A program made the translations under genes and the position numbers. Below, piece after piece: positions 1 to 9,129 of a stretch of DNA of 10,450 bases. Every line of letters begins with the position of its first letter. Positions within the stretch are counted from its first letter, which is position 1. The notes under the pieces were generated by a model. The model searched no databases. It was given only the letters and a program-made list of their open reading frames with translations, and was not told the DNA's origin. Source of the DNA: Phellopilus nigrolimitatus (Eukaryota > Basidiomycota > Agaricomycetes > Hymenochaetales > Hymenochaetaceae); assembly GCA_021029095.1 (NCBI GenBank), contig JAJOHG010000631.1, positions 1 through 10,450 of the forward strand. The letters run 5' to 3'.

Positions 1-30
1 CGTCTAGACGTGTAGGGTCCTGACTCATCT

Positions 31-54
31 GCTTGCATCGGTGCGCTTGCATCG
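31..54 (+). repeat. Short direct repeat, 10 bases, period 14
   Basis: GCTTGCATCG occurs at 31-40 and again at 45-54 with four bases between. Only two copies are seen. Confidence 0.6.
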
Positions 55-2312
55 CTGTCATTCTGCTTGGGGACCTGGGCGTCGACAGCCACACATAGCG
101 AGGCGAGGTCTGCTCTTTCCTTATTTCGTCCGCATCGCCGCGGAAGCTAAATCACCCTTGCATCCCGATGCACGCACCGGGCGCACGGCGCACGAGGATC
201 GATCGAGAATTAAGAAGAGAAGTCCGAAGCAATTTTGAAGAGGCTTGGAGCCAGGCATATCAGTATGAGGGATTTATTCGCCTTCTCGCGCTAATGGCAC
301 TCCCGCTCGCTCGCACAGGCTTTCGGAGATTTTTTAAGATGGGCAAACTGCGCGTCTTTGTCTTTGTCGCCAGATTGTTCTTCACTTGCGTCATTCTGCT
401 ATTCTACCCAGGGGTACGTCTCTTCTCTTCTTCGCGAAAACCTTTCTCGCTTATATCTATATAGATCTAATTGAAGCCTTGTAGGCGGGTAGTTTTGCTC
501 GAGTTTGCATCTATCTTCGGAGGAATTCGAAATGAAGTTACTGTCAATTGCAATACGCAAGAGTATTGAATCTCCGAACCTGGTTTTAGGCTTCCTCTTC
601 TCGATCCTCCAAGTTCCTCCAGTTTATGACCCTTCCGACCCAGCCTAAATCGTGTACAAGTTCCCAAGGACGCCTCGCTCGCATCTTGTGATTTGGGGGG
701 CTATATGCAGGTACGGCGAAGCATCCGAAAGCGAAGCTTAGCCCCCCGTGTGTTGGGACGAAACGCGGGGAGCGTGGGTTGTGCAGCTCACGGCATGGTT
801 AAGCTTAAGATGCTGGAGGCTTTTGTACGCTCGTATCAGCTGCCATCGCATTTCTCCCACCTGCAGGTCCCGAGGCCTCGCATTCCCTGCGCCGTGGCCT
901 CAGCCGACTTGCAAGAAGCTGGAAGCGTCCTGTGCTCCAAGATACGGGTGATAGGAAGGCGGGATTTCTGCTGCTTCAAGTTCCGAAGGCCGGCGTAGCG
1001 CCTACCCTGTCCTTCGGAGATACTCGATCATTGGTCCTCATCTACCGTGCTGTCAGCGCTCGCACAGTCCAACATTCGCATGCTGGAAACAGCATCACGG
1101 TGTTCAAATCCTCGTCCCTGTCCAAAAATACGCACATGGAAATAATTACGAAGCATCTACAACTTTTTGTGGACTGCTTCTCAGCCCTTCGCGCCTTTTT
1201 TCTCACCTCTCGGACCACGGATTACGCCGCGAAACCTGTGCAAGACTCACTGATTCTGCCTTCTGGTGCTTAAGCTTCGACTCCTCGTTTACGCTTTAAT
1301 AAGACTGTTTTCTCTTTTGAGCCGTTCTCCCGTCCATTTCACTCCCAGTCTCGTCTATGTATGTCTTCCTTCCTTTTTCGCCGCGCTCCCCAATTCTTGC
1401 ACTCTGGACGAACACTGAAGCAATCACCTACGTCGCCAAAGCGTTTACATACTGCCAACTGACATCAGACATCAGCTTCCTGCTCCCGCCAACGTCGTGA
1501 ACCCCCAGTCGACTCAGTTTGTTCGTTGCCTCTGTCGTGCAGAGATTAAAAAGGGGACTCAGCGGGAGAATACGTGAATGCAACGACCAGCTAATATTGT
1601 CTCTGATGTACATGTAATATCCGGTTTATGACTTTCGCTTCCGGAATATGCGGGCATGGCCTAAACATGCCTCCTTTTTTTCATCTCTTCTGCTGTTTGA
1701 AGGATAGGAACATGCAGGACTAAAGGCATAAGACCCAGAACTTTCAAAGGCTCTGCTATTCCCGGGTACAGTGGAAGATGATGATAAATCCTGACTTATA
1801 GTTATAAGAATTGATGAAATGATGCAACCGGTGATCTCGCCGCTCCTCCATAATGCATTTTATATTTACAGCCTTGTTTGCCCCCTTTCAGAAGCGCTAT
1901 CCAGCTCATGCGCTTTTTTGGTGCACTCAGTTAGCAACTGAATTATGATAACACCAGCCACTGCGCCGCGGCGACCTGGCTCTTCCCCTCTCGTCACCTT
2001 TCCACGCGAATCGTAGGATGTGATCTGACTTACATGAGCCCCTAAGTCGTTTGGAGACGGCTTAAAAGACGATTTTTTTTTGTCTATCATTGCCCGTCCA
2101 CGGACGCCACGCATTCCTTTCTTCTCGCCGTTGTGCATTCTTAATTCTTCATTTAAGGCGCCAGCGCGCCGGGTGAAATTGAAGATGTGCTTTAGTGATG
2201 TAAAATGGAATATATGCGTGATGTTAACGAATGGAAAGCGAAGGAAGTGAACAATAACGCCAAGACGAGGGACGGCAATTTCGAGAAATTGTATAATCGG
2301 CGAAGATGAAGC

Positions 2313-2334
2313 GTCGCGCTAGGTGTCGCGCTAG
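2313..2334 (+). repeat. Short direct repeat, 10 bases, period 12
   Basis: GTCGCGCTAG occurs at 2313-2322 and 2325-2334, separated by GT. It looks like a small tandem duplication; two copies only. Confidence 0.6.
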
Positions 2335-2900
2335 TCTCATAATCTGACCGACTGACTTCCCGAGGTTTCTCGGAGGGCATGGGCCGCCGACAATTGCAAA
2401 ATTTCCGCCGGTATGGATCGGCATTTTGCGCGTCGAAATGCACCAAACCATGACCAGGTTTAATTTCCAGCAGATGACTCGAATGTCGAATCAGGTCTTT
2501 CTAATCGGCGGCAGAAAGAACCTGCGTAGTCGACAAGATAGAGATCAAATAGGTTAACCTCAACCAACTCCAACCGATCGCCGAGGACCTGACGCGGGGT
2601 TCTAGACGACCCTTCGAGATCGGATTTCATCCTCAGAATCCATTAAGCACAGATTTGGATGAGCGCGAAGGTCAGCGACTAAGGAAGCTGTGAGTCAGCG
2701 AGGCGGCGACGGCACACGTAGCAAGTTTGTTCTCCATGTGGTGACTTGCGGTGCGGTGTTCGCTTGAAAATAAATGAAATAGATAGAGGTAAAGCCGCGC
2801 GGCCACGGGTAGCATGGGCACGGTCACGGGCGGATTGAGTTGCGGAGAGCTCGAAAATCAGAAGGGACGGACTGGGTACAAGGAGGATACCGGACGTGAA

Positions 2901-5160
2901 AAGAAATGAACGCGAAATGATCTCGGAATGAAAACTGAAGAAACTTACGGCTGGATATGGCTATGTCATTGTAGTTGCTTAGTCCCGCTGAGACGAACGC
3001 AAGAGTATCGATTTGGGAGATGCAGTGGATACCGTTCCATATGTTCGAATCAGCAGCCAGTCACCAGAACCCCCGGCTGGTCGTTTCGCCGTCTACTTGG
3101 TCACCCTTTCCGGCGCACTCGACTTCGAGCCTGTCGTACCTCGTCGCGCGATAGCATGCCCACGGAGGGCCAGGAACAATGCGGAGACAATAGACGAGCC
3201 AGGGCTGCTGGTGCCTGTCGTCATCTCCAGTGTATCGCCGGCGTGGACGTGTACCAAATGTTTGTCGTCAGTGATTACACCGGCTGATATGTCAGGCAAA
3301 GTCCGGTAAAAACGTCCTGGCAGAGAGCAAAACGCACGGCGAGTTGCGAGAGAAGAACTCACACTTGACTTTAGCTTCCTATCTTCTGAAATTGAAAGCT
3401 GGCATAAGCCGGTTGAGAATAATTATCCGCCTGCGAGCTCGGGTAGCAGTTTGCCCACGTAGCAGCGTCAAGCCACTTGACTTTCGGTTACTTTACCGGC
3501 ATTGTAGCAAGAGCAAAACCGTTCAAGCGCCGCTTCCCAATTTGGAAAGAAGGGTGCCAAAAGCGGAATCGGCGGCTTCACGTCATTCCGCCAAAGGAGC
3601 AGATTTTTTCAAAGATACTCGGCCTCGGAAGAGCAGATTCGATCGCTTATAAGCTTGACGGTTGAGCTTTCCGTAGCATTACCGACAGCCCTGGACACGA
3701 CACCGGACACGTACCGCCAACCCATCTGTCCCCCAAGTTTGTCATCGTCAGATCCTCCGCGTTTTTAAAAGATGCGCCACGAAGCTTCACGCAATTTTTA
3801 TACCCTGATCCATAATGACAGATTCTCGAGACTTTTTGATCTGACTTTAGGCGCTTGTTTCAGGTCGGAGCTCATTACGGCCTGTTGGCTGTGTTGAGAA
3901 TCAAAGGAGATCACATCGGTGACTGTCGGTCCGCGTGCAGCAGCCAAGCCGACGCCGGTGGACGCGCTCGTTTACCTATGCAAAATGTGCTGGTAAGGGT
4001 CAGTGAGAAATTTTGTTTATTTCTCCACGGACATCATCGATCTCCCAATTCTGTACACTGGGAAGGAGAAGCGTCGTAGGGAACGCTTACTTAAGTGCAT
4101 TCGTGCTGATTGGAGACTAGAGAATGTACGGCATGGACCATTGCGCGGCCCGGGAGGCTCGATCTCTACAGTATTACATGACTCTCAGACATATACGTTA
4201 TGTTCCGCTCAAGTCTGCAATCGGCATTGAGCGGGAGAGTTCACCGACAGCGCCTCATTAAATCCTACGTCTATATCTAGTGCGGTAATGGATCGTAGAT
4301 ATCTCTGGATAGTGTATATCCGTCCTGATGATGCTGATGTGCTGTCCTCATTCCGAATTCTAGCGGATCCGCCACGTGAACTTACATCTTATTCTTTTCT
4401 CGCCGCGCCGCGTGCCTGATCACGAGCGGCCACACGCCGTAAGCTTGCGCCGACTATTCGTCGCAGAAGCGCCTATCCAAGAAGCGGAAGACGCCTGAAG
4501 AATTGATCGTTACATTGCCGTAAATCCTTCCCTTCTAAGTGACCGGAAGAAATAAGAAGATCTAATCCCGCATCGTACAAAACCGAAGCAGACTCACGGG
4601 CCCAACGGGCATCTTATCATCACATCCGATCCCGCTTACAGTAATGTGTTAACCTTATCCCTCAATAAAAAAAGACGAATGTGAGAAAAACATGGGTGGC
4701 TTTGATTCTCAGCTTGCATCATCTAGTCGGCAGAAAATAATAACAATTTCGGGTTCTTGTAAGTTCAACTACGTAGGAGACTGGCTTTGATCTTGTTGCG
4801 GGCGCTTGATGAACAGGAGTTTGACTTCCCTTCCTGCACATACCGAGCCCGCAGTTTCATCCCAGCTCGTGTAGGTTTACCACCATGCGTTTCATGCGAT
4901 ATACGCGTGTAGAAGCGCATCCCACGTCATAATCTTGCAGACACATGTACTGTACATGCCATTCATTCAAGGCAGGTGCCAACGATCTATGAGAAAACTT
5001 GGCAGTTGGAATGAATGGAGATCGTTGAACTCACTCATTCAGTAAGTGCCTGTACTTTACTTATCAAATGCTTATTTGAAATACTCAGACCATATACGTA
5101 TGATGGTCAAGTCCTTCGGCGCAGATTTGCAAGTTCCACCGATCATATTATCATTAGAAA
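2901..5160. other. No recognisable gene; a few exon-like open stretches
   Basis: On the minus strand, 3060-2949 reads 37 codons ending in a good donor (GTAAGT), and 3362-3093 is open for 89 codons; they are in different frames and no acceptor joins them. On the plus strand, 3344-3652 is open for 102 codons and 3855-4079 for 74 codons after an acceptor-like TTTCAG at 3859-3864. None has a domain I know. The upstream parts of the copia relic (LTR, gag, protease) would be expected here, but I see no clear trace. Confidence 0.5.
4944..5026. repeat. Cluster of nested inverted repeats
   Basis: CATGTAC (4944-4950) and GTACATG (4952-4958) form a palindrome around one T. Immediately after, CCATTCATTC (4959-4968) pairs with GAATGAATGG (5009-5018), enclosing TGCCAA (4977-4982) and TTGGCA (4999-5004). 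AACGATCT (4981-4988) can pair instead with AGATCGTT (5019-5026). These are exact matches, but one 10-base inverted pair within 60 bases is roughly expected by chance in 10 kb; only the clustering is notable. Confidence 0.6.
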
Positions 5161-5164
5161 ATAA

Positions 5165-5427
5165 GCAGCCGTCGCTGTTGAAAGAAATGCACCTGCTACG
5201 TATACTGGCGTCGCGAAAATAGCAACCGAAGCAGAGTGTTACATGTATTCAGTAAAAATTCTGTTTCCACGAAGAAACACCGCCGGCCGCAGACGGAATG
5301 GGCTAACAAACCCCGTCCGTGGACTCTCGTACTTCGCGTCTTTCGTAATACACGACCTTATGGAGCTTGCGAATCCATGGGATGCGGCGTTGTACCCAAG
5401 GAGCTGGACGAAGGCTGGAGAGTGAAT
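5165..5427 (+). other. Unrecognised open stretch upstream of the copia relic
   Basis: This frame stays open for 87 codons after a TAA at 5162-5164 and ends in TGA. It contains the segment GLSYFASFVIHDLMEL, then PWDAALYPRSW. I could not assign it. Its place just before the pol relic fits a decayed gag or protease part, but no zinc knuckle (CX2CX4HX4C) or DSGA protease motif is visible. An overlapping frame (5236-5466) is equally open, which argues against either being a real gene. Confidence 0.2.
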
Positions 5428-5466
5428 AACCTCTTCTGGCTAACGAAGAGCTGTCTTGTGGCCTAG

Positions 5467-5822
5467 ATGTCTTACGCTGTCGCGACGGAGGTTGCAAGTC
5501 TCATTCTAGGCACATTAGGATTAGCTTTAGGATATTTTAGTAAACTCTATGGAATGCCGCAAGATCGTCGAGTGATATAAGTACGCGCCACAGAAGGGAA
5601 CAAATCTAGTTCCTTGACAAGAACTCTACCGCAGGACACCCAGGTAAAGCCAGGTATCATCGCTCAATGCAATTTTGCAGAACATGCGGAACATGTGCCA
5701 CGGGGTCGGAGTCCAGTTGCGGCTCCCAATACACTGCTTTCGCGGCCCTGGGGCATCTCAAGATACGAGATGGAGATGTCGAGTTCCCGATATCGTACGT
5801 CTTGAAAAGAGCGGAGAAGTAA
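5467..5822 (+). pseudogene. Possible gag-pre-integrase and integrase N-terminal remains (uncertain)
   Basis: Two open stretches precede the integrase match. The ATG at 5467 opens 37 codons with a hydrophobic run (SLILGTLGLALGYFSKLYG), which might be a mutated copia pre-integrase LGHLG...KL segment or simply a chance membrane-like peptide. The frame 5610-5822 (70 codons) holds FCRTCGTCATGSESSCG and ends PISYVLKRAEK. In copia pol a C-x-x-C-x-x-GK site is followed by a TFIDDYSR...VYFLK run, and YVLKRAEK sits in the right place just before the next block. FCRTCGT also resembles the C-terminal cysteine pair of GFA/CENP-V (Mss4-like) zinc proteins, so a different origin is possible. A frameshift between 5806 and 5822 links this frame to the next. 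Confidence 0.3.
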
Positions 5823-6243
5823 AGAATACGCAATTAGTCCATACCTCTCAATCTCCGAGGAATTTCAAGGCATTCAAATCCATGAATTAAGCGACAGACT
5901 TCAGGTTCCCAATACTATTCCCAGAGCGTCGTTAGCACCATATGGTAAAGCTTGAGAAGAATGCATAGCAACTCTTATGTGGACAGCGAAATCGATATGT
6001 ATTTCCATCCTCGGTAGCAAAGCACTATATAACGTGGTGACCCCGATATACTTTCAGAGCGTCGAGAGAATGTTGAAATTCGAGTTTATAAGCGGTGCAA
6101 TCACGAGCATAGTGACTATAGACATCTTACTTCATTCCTGTGAGCATAGAAGAAAGGAAGAACCAGAAGTGTGTGTGAGAAAGGTATGTCAAGACGAATC
6201 AAGACGTACGTACACACATATCAGCTGCATCGTAACAGGCTGA
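5806..6243 (+). pseudogene. Copia integrase C-terminal half, one in-frame stop
   Basis: One frame runs 145 codons with a single internal TGA at 5953-5955. In order it shows SEEFQGIQIHELSDR, matching the F...GI.HE.SDRYTPQQNG part of the copia integrase core, then ASLAPYGKA-stop-EECIAT, matching the LP..FW.EA..TA block with the stop exactly at the conserved Trp. SILGSKALYNVVTP follows, matching NR.PSKAL...TP, and then a basic stretch ending VCQDESRRTY, resembling the RKC.FVGY..ESK.YR segment of the SH3-like domain. About 16 residues between SDR and the Trp position are missing compared with the usual spacing, including the QQNG and NRT region. The alignment is by eye. Confidence 0.65.
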
Positions 6244-6461
6244 GAACAGGAGCTCCGTTATGGGTCGCTAGGGATGAGTCCCTCGGAATACATGTACTGG
6301 AGGAGCGTGTCTCCTTCGCACGATATATTGTGAGAGCTTTTTGAGGACCACTAGGACGATTTTGGAAAACATCACGGAGTTGAAGAAATACGCACGATGC
6401 ATCGGATCGACAAAGATTTTACATGAGCTTTAACAGGATGACAATTGATGCTCGAAGATGA

Positions 6462-6590
6462 AGTAAGGTGAAAGTCAGATGCGTAGGAGATCTTGCTAAG
6501 ACAAGTCCGAGAGATTAATGGGCACATAGTGGATGTGCCTACTTGTTAACGCGCACAGCGTTGCATTCCGAATATATCGGGATGTGTTTG
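6462..6590 (+). pseudogene. Copia reverse transcriptase start and Asp-Val block, frameshifted
   Basis: SKVKVRCVGDLAKTSPR (6462-6512) resembles the copia RT start KWVFKVKRDADG.LA+YKAR. It directly follows a TGA at 6459-6461 that falls near the conserved Trp of KW. The frame one base later, 6517-6543, reads NGHIVDVPT, like EIHQMDVKTAF. From 6537 the first frame continues AYLLTRTALHSEYIGM, like AFLNG.LDEEIYM. The junction at about 6537-6543 is therefore a frameshift. Roughly 35 residues normally found between these two blocks are absent. Confidence 0.45.
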
Positions 6591-6601
6591 ACAGATGAAT
6601 A

Positions 6602-6817
6602 GTGAAATGCCGTGCTCTCTAAAGATACTTGCGGTGGTCCGAGGAGTAAAGTCGATTCGCTGCCAGAGTCAGAGTTGCAGACCAGCTTCAAATAAAACCG
6701 CACAAAGGCAGCTTCGATCGAAATGATGATCAACCTAGAGGTCGGGAGCATTTGTTGAGATTCTTGGAAATCATCTTGATTTTCCCCTTATTTGAAATGG
6801 ACTGGAGCCGGTTATAG
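6602..6817 (+). pseudogene. Copia reverse transcriptase middle part, with stops
   Basis: VKCRAL-stop-RYLRWSEE (6602-6646) resembles the VCRLKKALYGLKQ..R.W segment, with the TAA at 6620-6622 in place of a residue near the Tyr. After a second TAA (6647-6649) the same frame stays open to a TAG at 6815-6817 and contains KGSFDRNDDQP, resembling LGF.RS..DP.VF. The match is weak taken alone; the support is its position and order between the neighbouring blocks. Confidence 0.35.
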
Positions 6818-6834
6818 ATTCCAAAGAACCATAA

Positions 6835-6963
6835 AGCACGAGATTTGTTGACACGATAGAAGATGCCGTAGACGGCATAGACGTTCGCAAGGCACTGACT
6901 CTGCAGGTCTTTGCTTCTATATTCAACTTCATCGAGCGACGATATCTCTTCTGTTCGGGATGA
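6835..6963 (+). pseudogene. Copia RT active-site region and following segment
   Basis: An open stretch of 42 codons begins STRFVDTIEDAVDGIDVRKAL. RFVDT sits where the YVDD motif is expected, and IDVRKAL resembles the following I..VK..L..KF segment, with FIERRYLF like DLGEA.Y.LG. The second Asp of the catalytic pair is not preserved. The stop overlaps ATG at 6960 in another frame, which reads FGMNTRAKTQDIVYG and resembles the ERFGM.N.KPV.TP segment. Confidence 0.35.
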
Positions 6964-7015
6964 ATACTAGAGCAAAGACGCAAGACATAGTGTATGGCCG
7001 TGCACCAAGCAATGA

Positions 7016-7360
7016 AAATTGACTACGTACCTACTTCGGATCTCAAAGTCCATCGTCTTCCCTGCAACTCGAAACTCCTGGCATAGTGATGTCGTAAAAT
7101 TTCAGACTTCAACAGACAGAAGACTGATGCATTACCGGGTAGCAGGTACAATGGTTGTGTCAAACCGGGCAGAATATGTCGACGTCAACCGCTCGAGACG
7201 TAATTCCACGAATTGCTTACGCTGGCTATAAGCTGGCTCTTCGAAACACGTGGTGTATCCCATGGAGGAACGAACATTGGAAACTGTGCACGTCCTCGGG
7301 TTCGGTGGAGCAATTAGGGATCCGGAGGAAACGAACACTGACATAACATTCGGCAAATGA
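7016..7360 (+). pseudogene. Copia RT C-terminus and RNase H start, one in-frame stop
   Basis: One frame is open from 7016 to a TGA at 7358-7360 except for a TAA at 7229-7231. YRVAGTMVVSNRAEYVDVNR (from 7133) follows the copia pattern YR.AVGSLMY...TRPDI.YAVNR. Next comes NCLRWL-stop-AGSSKHVVYP, matching A.KR.LRYLKGT...GL.Y with the stop at the Lys, and then ERTLETVHVLGFGGAIRDPEETNTDITFG, matching L.GYSDADWAGD...RRSTSGYVF at the start of RNase H. Catalytic Asp residues of RNase H are lost in this copy. The later RNase H motif (SSTEAEY) was not found downstream. This is, with the integrase block, the best evidence for the element. Confidence 0.6.
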
Positions 7361-7934
7361 GCCCTGGAGACTGCCACGCAACGTCGCATGTAAGAAGTGG
7401 ACATGATTAAGACGAGATGACACTGAGTCAACGCTTTCAAGTGGCGCCCTCATTGCACTTCATCTCTCGACAATCTTGACCTGTAAATCTTTGGTTTTGA
7501 TTTTGGCGAGTAACCACTGGATGGGAGGTCAACATGCCGTAGTTCGAAGCCAAAAAAACCTTGGATAACCTCCGTCCTACACGGGACTTCACTTCACACG
7601 ATACGGGGTGCAGACTTCGAGAGATCGCATTCGCTCCACCGTAGAAACTGACAGTTCATAATATTTCTCCATGAACGTATCTGGTTTGATTTCTACTAAG
7701 CAAATAACCGCGATTGCTATCGCTAGCAGCGCGAAGGTGAAGTGAGAAATCACAGAGGGAAAAGCCGAAGGGCCGCTTCTTTCTTGATGACGACGAGAAG
7801 GTGAGAAGGGGTGTGATGTCGGCCGCCGCCGAGCCTAAAGTGTTCACGACTGCACCTGCTACTCGAGCAAGTACTGAGTATAGAGTCTAAAAGGATGATG
7901 TTTCACGGTAACGCTGAGGCGTAAATTTCTGTGC

Positions 7935-7987
7935 TTGATCTTCATCAACAAAAAAGTAGGAGTTCGTTGATGAGGAACTGTGATCAA
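7935..7987. repeat. Two-step hairpin
   Basis: TTGATC (7935-7940) pairs with GATCAA (7982-7987). Directly inside it, TCATCAAC (7942-7949) pairs with GTTGATGA (7966-7973), leaving a 16-base A-rich loop and an 8-base bulge on the 3' side. It lies about 580 bases after the last RNase H block. No T run follows and a function is not evident. Confidence 0.55.
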
Positions 7988-8617
7988 AGTGAGAGTTCAA
8001 AGCTTATGAAGCATGCCTGGGGGAGTAACGCGCAGAGAACTGAGAACCCATAGTTTAGTTCTAGATAGATGAAAGCAGGGTGAGTGGATCTTGTAGATGG
8101 AGCTTGCATAGGATTTTAATTTCACTGCATGAATAAATGTCTCCCGATTCCTCCATTTTGACGAGTCTAGGAGGCAGCTTCAATTTTACCAGCTTTTCAC
8201 CATCTACGGCCATTGTACTGTCAACATATTCCGTGCGCAACGGAAACGCCTTCTTCCTTGAACTGGCGGCGATAAACGGAATTCTTCATTCTTCAGTATA
8301 AAAGTGTTTTCAGCGCGTTGCGAAGCATGGGAAGAAGAAACTTAGTAAAAATGGGAGATAAATTTTAAGAAATTAAAGATGACTCGCACGCAGTATTGAA
8401 GTCGAAAGAGAAGAGAGGGGACAACCATTTCACATTCCTTTTCCTTCTTCGCGCCTTTCACTATGGACAAGAAAGTAGGCGTCGCTGTGAGGACTGTTCG
8501 ACAAGATCCCGAAATAGCAGAACAAGCTAAAAGAAAAGGCCGCGACAAGGACCTAGAACTCCCAAATTTGATTGGAGATTAACGGAAAGCCTATTAAAAA
8601 CTAATATTGGGAAAACA

Positions 8618-8639
8618 GTGAGTTCTCTTACTAACTCAC
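8618..8639. repeat. Short hairpin with intron-like motifs
   Basis: GTGAGTT (8618-8624) pairs with AACTCAC (8633-8639) around an 8-base loop. It contains a donor-like GTGAGT and a branch-like TACTAAC (8629-8635), but they are only 11 bases apart, so they cannot belong to one intron in this order. Confidence 0.5.
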
Positions 8640-9017
8640 CCGCCTATCACTGGCCACGCTTGGACGGAATGCATCCATAGGCAACAATGTTTAACCATTT
8701 ACGGCACGCGTTGAGCGATAGTTTAAGACGTCTAACAAGAAACTTTGAGCGCTGTTTCGGGGGCATCGGGTTTCCAAGTAGATGCTTCGCCCTAGTGCAA
8801 GCCGCGCAGAACTAGCGATCTTCAAATTTCTTTGTTAGATTAGAAGTTGATATCAAGGTTCGAGCGTTCGTGGGAGGAGCACAGACGGAGGAGACGGAGT
8901 TAACGACGTAACAAATAACAAGAATCAAGCTAGCGAGAAAGGTCTTGATCTCAACGCATTCGAAGAACCAGACGACTAAAAAAAATAGACGTACTTCTCA
9001 CATTATTCCAAGGTTCC

Positions 9018-9035
9018 GCGAAACATGCGTTTCGC
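9018..9035. repeat. Short perfect hairpin
   Basis: GCGAAAC (9018-9024) and GTTTCGC (9029-9035) form a 7-base stem with a 4-base loop ATGC. No T run follows. It is small enough to be chance. Confidence 0.5.
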
Positions 9036-9114
9036 ACATGAGGATTACAGGACATATTTAGATTTTCAGTTTCTTACTATCCTTTAGCACACTTGTAGAT
9101 GGCGCTCCTCGTTT

Positions 9115-9129
9115 GGGGGGGGGGGGGGG
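9115..9129 (+). repeat. Homopolymer run of 15 G
   Basis: Fifteen consecutive G bases follow GTTT. Its length makes it prone to slippage and to sequencing or assembly error, so the true length is uncertain. No further G-runs nearby suggest a designed quadruplex. Confidence 0.9.

Larger units (their letters stand above)
1..2900. other. No recognisable gene
   Basis: Open frames are at most about 113 codons (for example 932-1273 and 693-998 on +), overlap each other in different frames and resemble no family I know. A frame at 168-464 (+) has a hydrophobic C-terminal part rich in Phe and Leu but no domain. The minus-strand frames at 1866-2138 and 2192-2446 are also unrecognised. The stretch could include untranslated regions or decayed repeats. 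Two small direct repeats are listed separately. Confidence 0.6.
5467..7360 (+). pseudogene. Decayed Ty1/copia-type retrotransposon pol relic
   Basis: Short protein blocks occur in the order of a copia pol: integrase end (5806-6243), RT start (6462-6590), middle RT (6602-6817), RT active-site region (6835-6963), then RT end and RNase H start (7016-7360). They sit in all three forward frames and are broken by TGA, TAA and TAG codons. Spacing is shorter than in intact copia elements, most clearly between the RT lysine-rich start and the Asp-Val block (about 5 residues rather than about 40), so internal deletions are likely. No block alone is strong except the integrase end and the RT-RNase H junction; the collinear order makes the call. 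No intact gag, protease, LTR or primer-binding site was found. The copy cannot be active. The match is from memory of the family pattern, not a search. Confidence 0.7.

Noticed and set aside
1..10. CGTCTAGACG, a 10-base palindrome at the window start
   Set aside because: It contains an ordinary XbaI-type site and nothing around it suggests an element end; chance explains it.
932..1273. 113-codon open frame on the plus strand
   Set aside because: It overlaps other open frames, has no recognisable domain, and a frame of this length is not unusual in 10 kb when three frames are scanned.
3035..3060. GTTCGAATC, resembling a tRNA T-loop
   Set aside because: The flanking bases do not form a five-pair T stem, and no acceptor or anticodon arm could be built.
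3093..3362. 89-codon minus-strand frame opposite a 98-codon plus-strand frame
   Set aside because: It has no ATG at its start (it opens with GTG), no domain, and a TAG just after it. The two strands are equally open, probably because of GC-rich composition.
4322..4371. CTGATGA followed later by CCGAATT, resembling a hammerhead ribozyme core
   Set aside because: The required GAAA after stem II is absent and the flanking bases do not form the needed stems.
4700..4725. FDSQLASSS, considered as a mutated DSGAS retroviral-type protease motif of the copia element
   Set aside because: Only Asp-Ser matches in place, the spacing to the integrase is too large, and no other protease residues can be seen.
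6539..6983. Two 70-codon minus-strand frames opposite the RT blocks
   Set aside because: They are opposite-strand shadows; the forward strand carries the ordered copia blocks.
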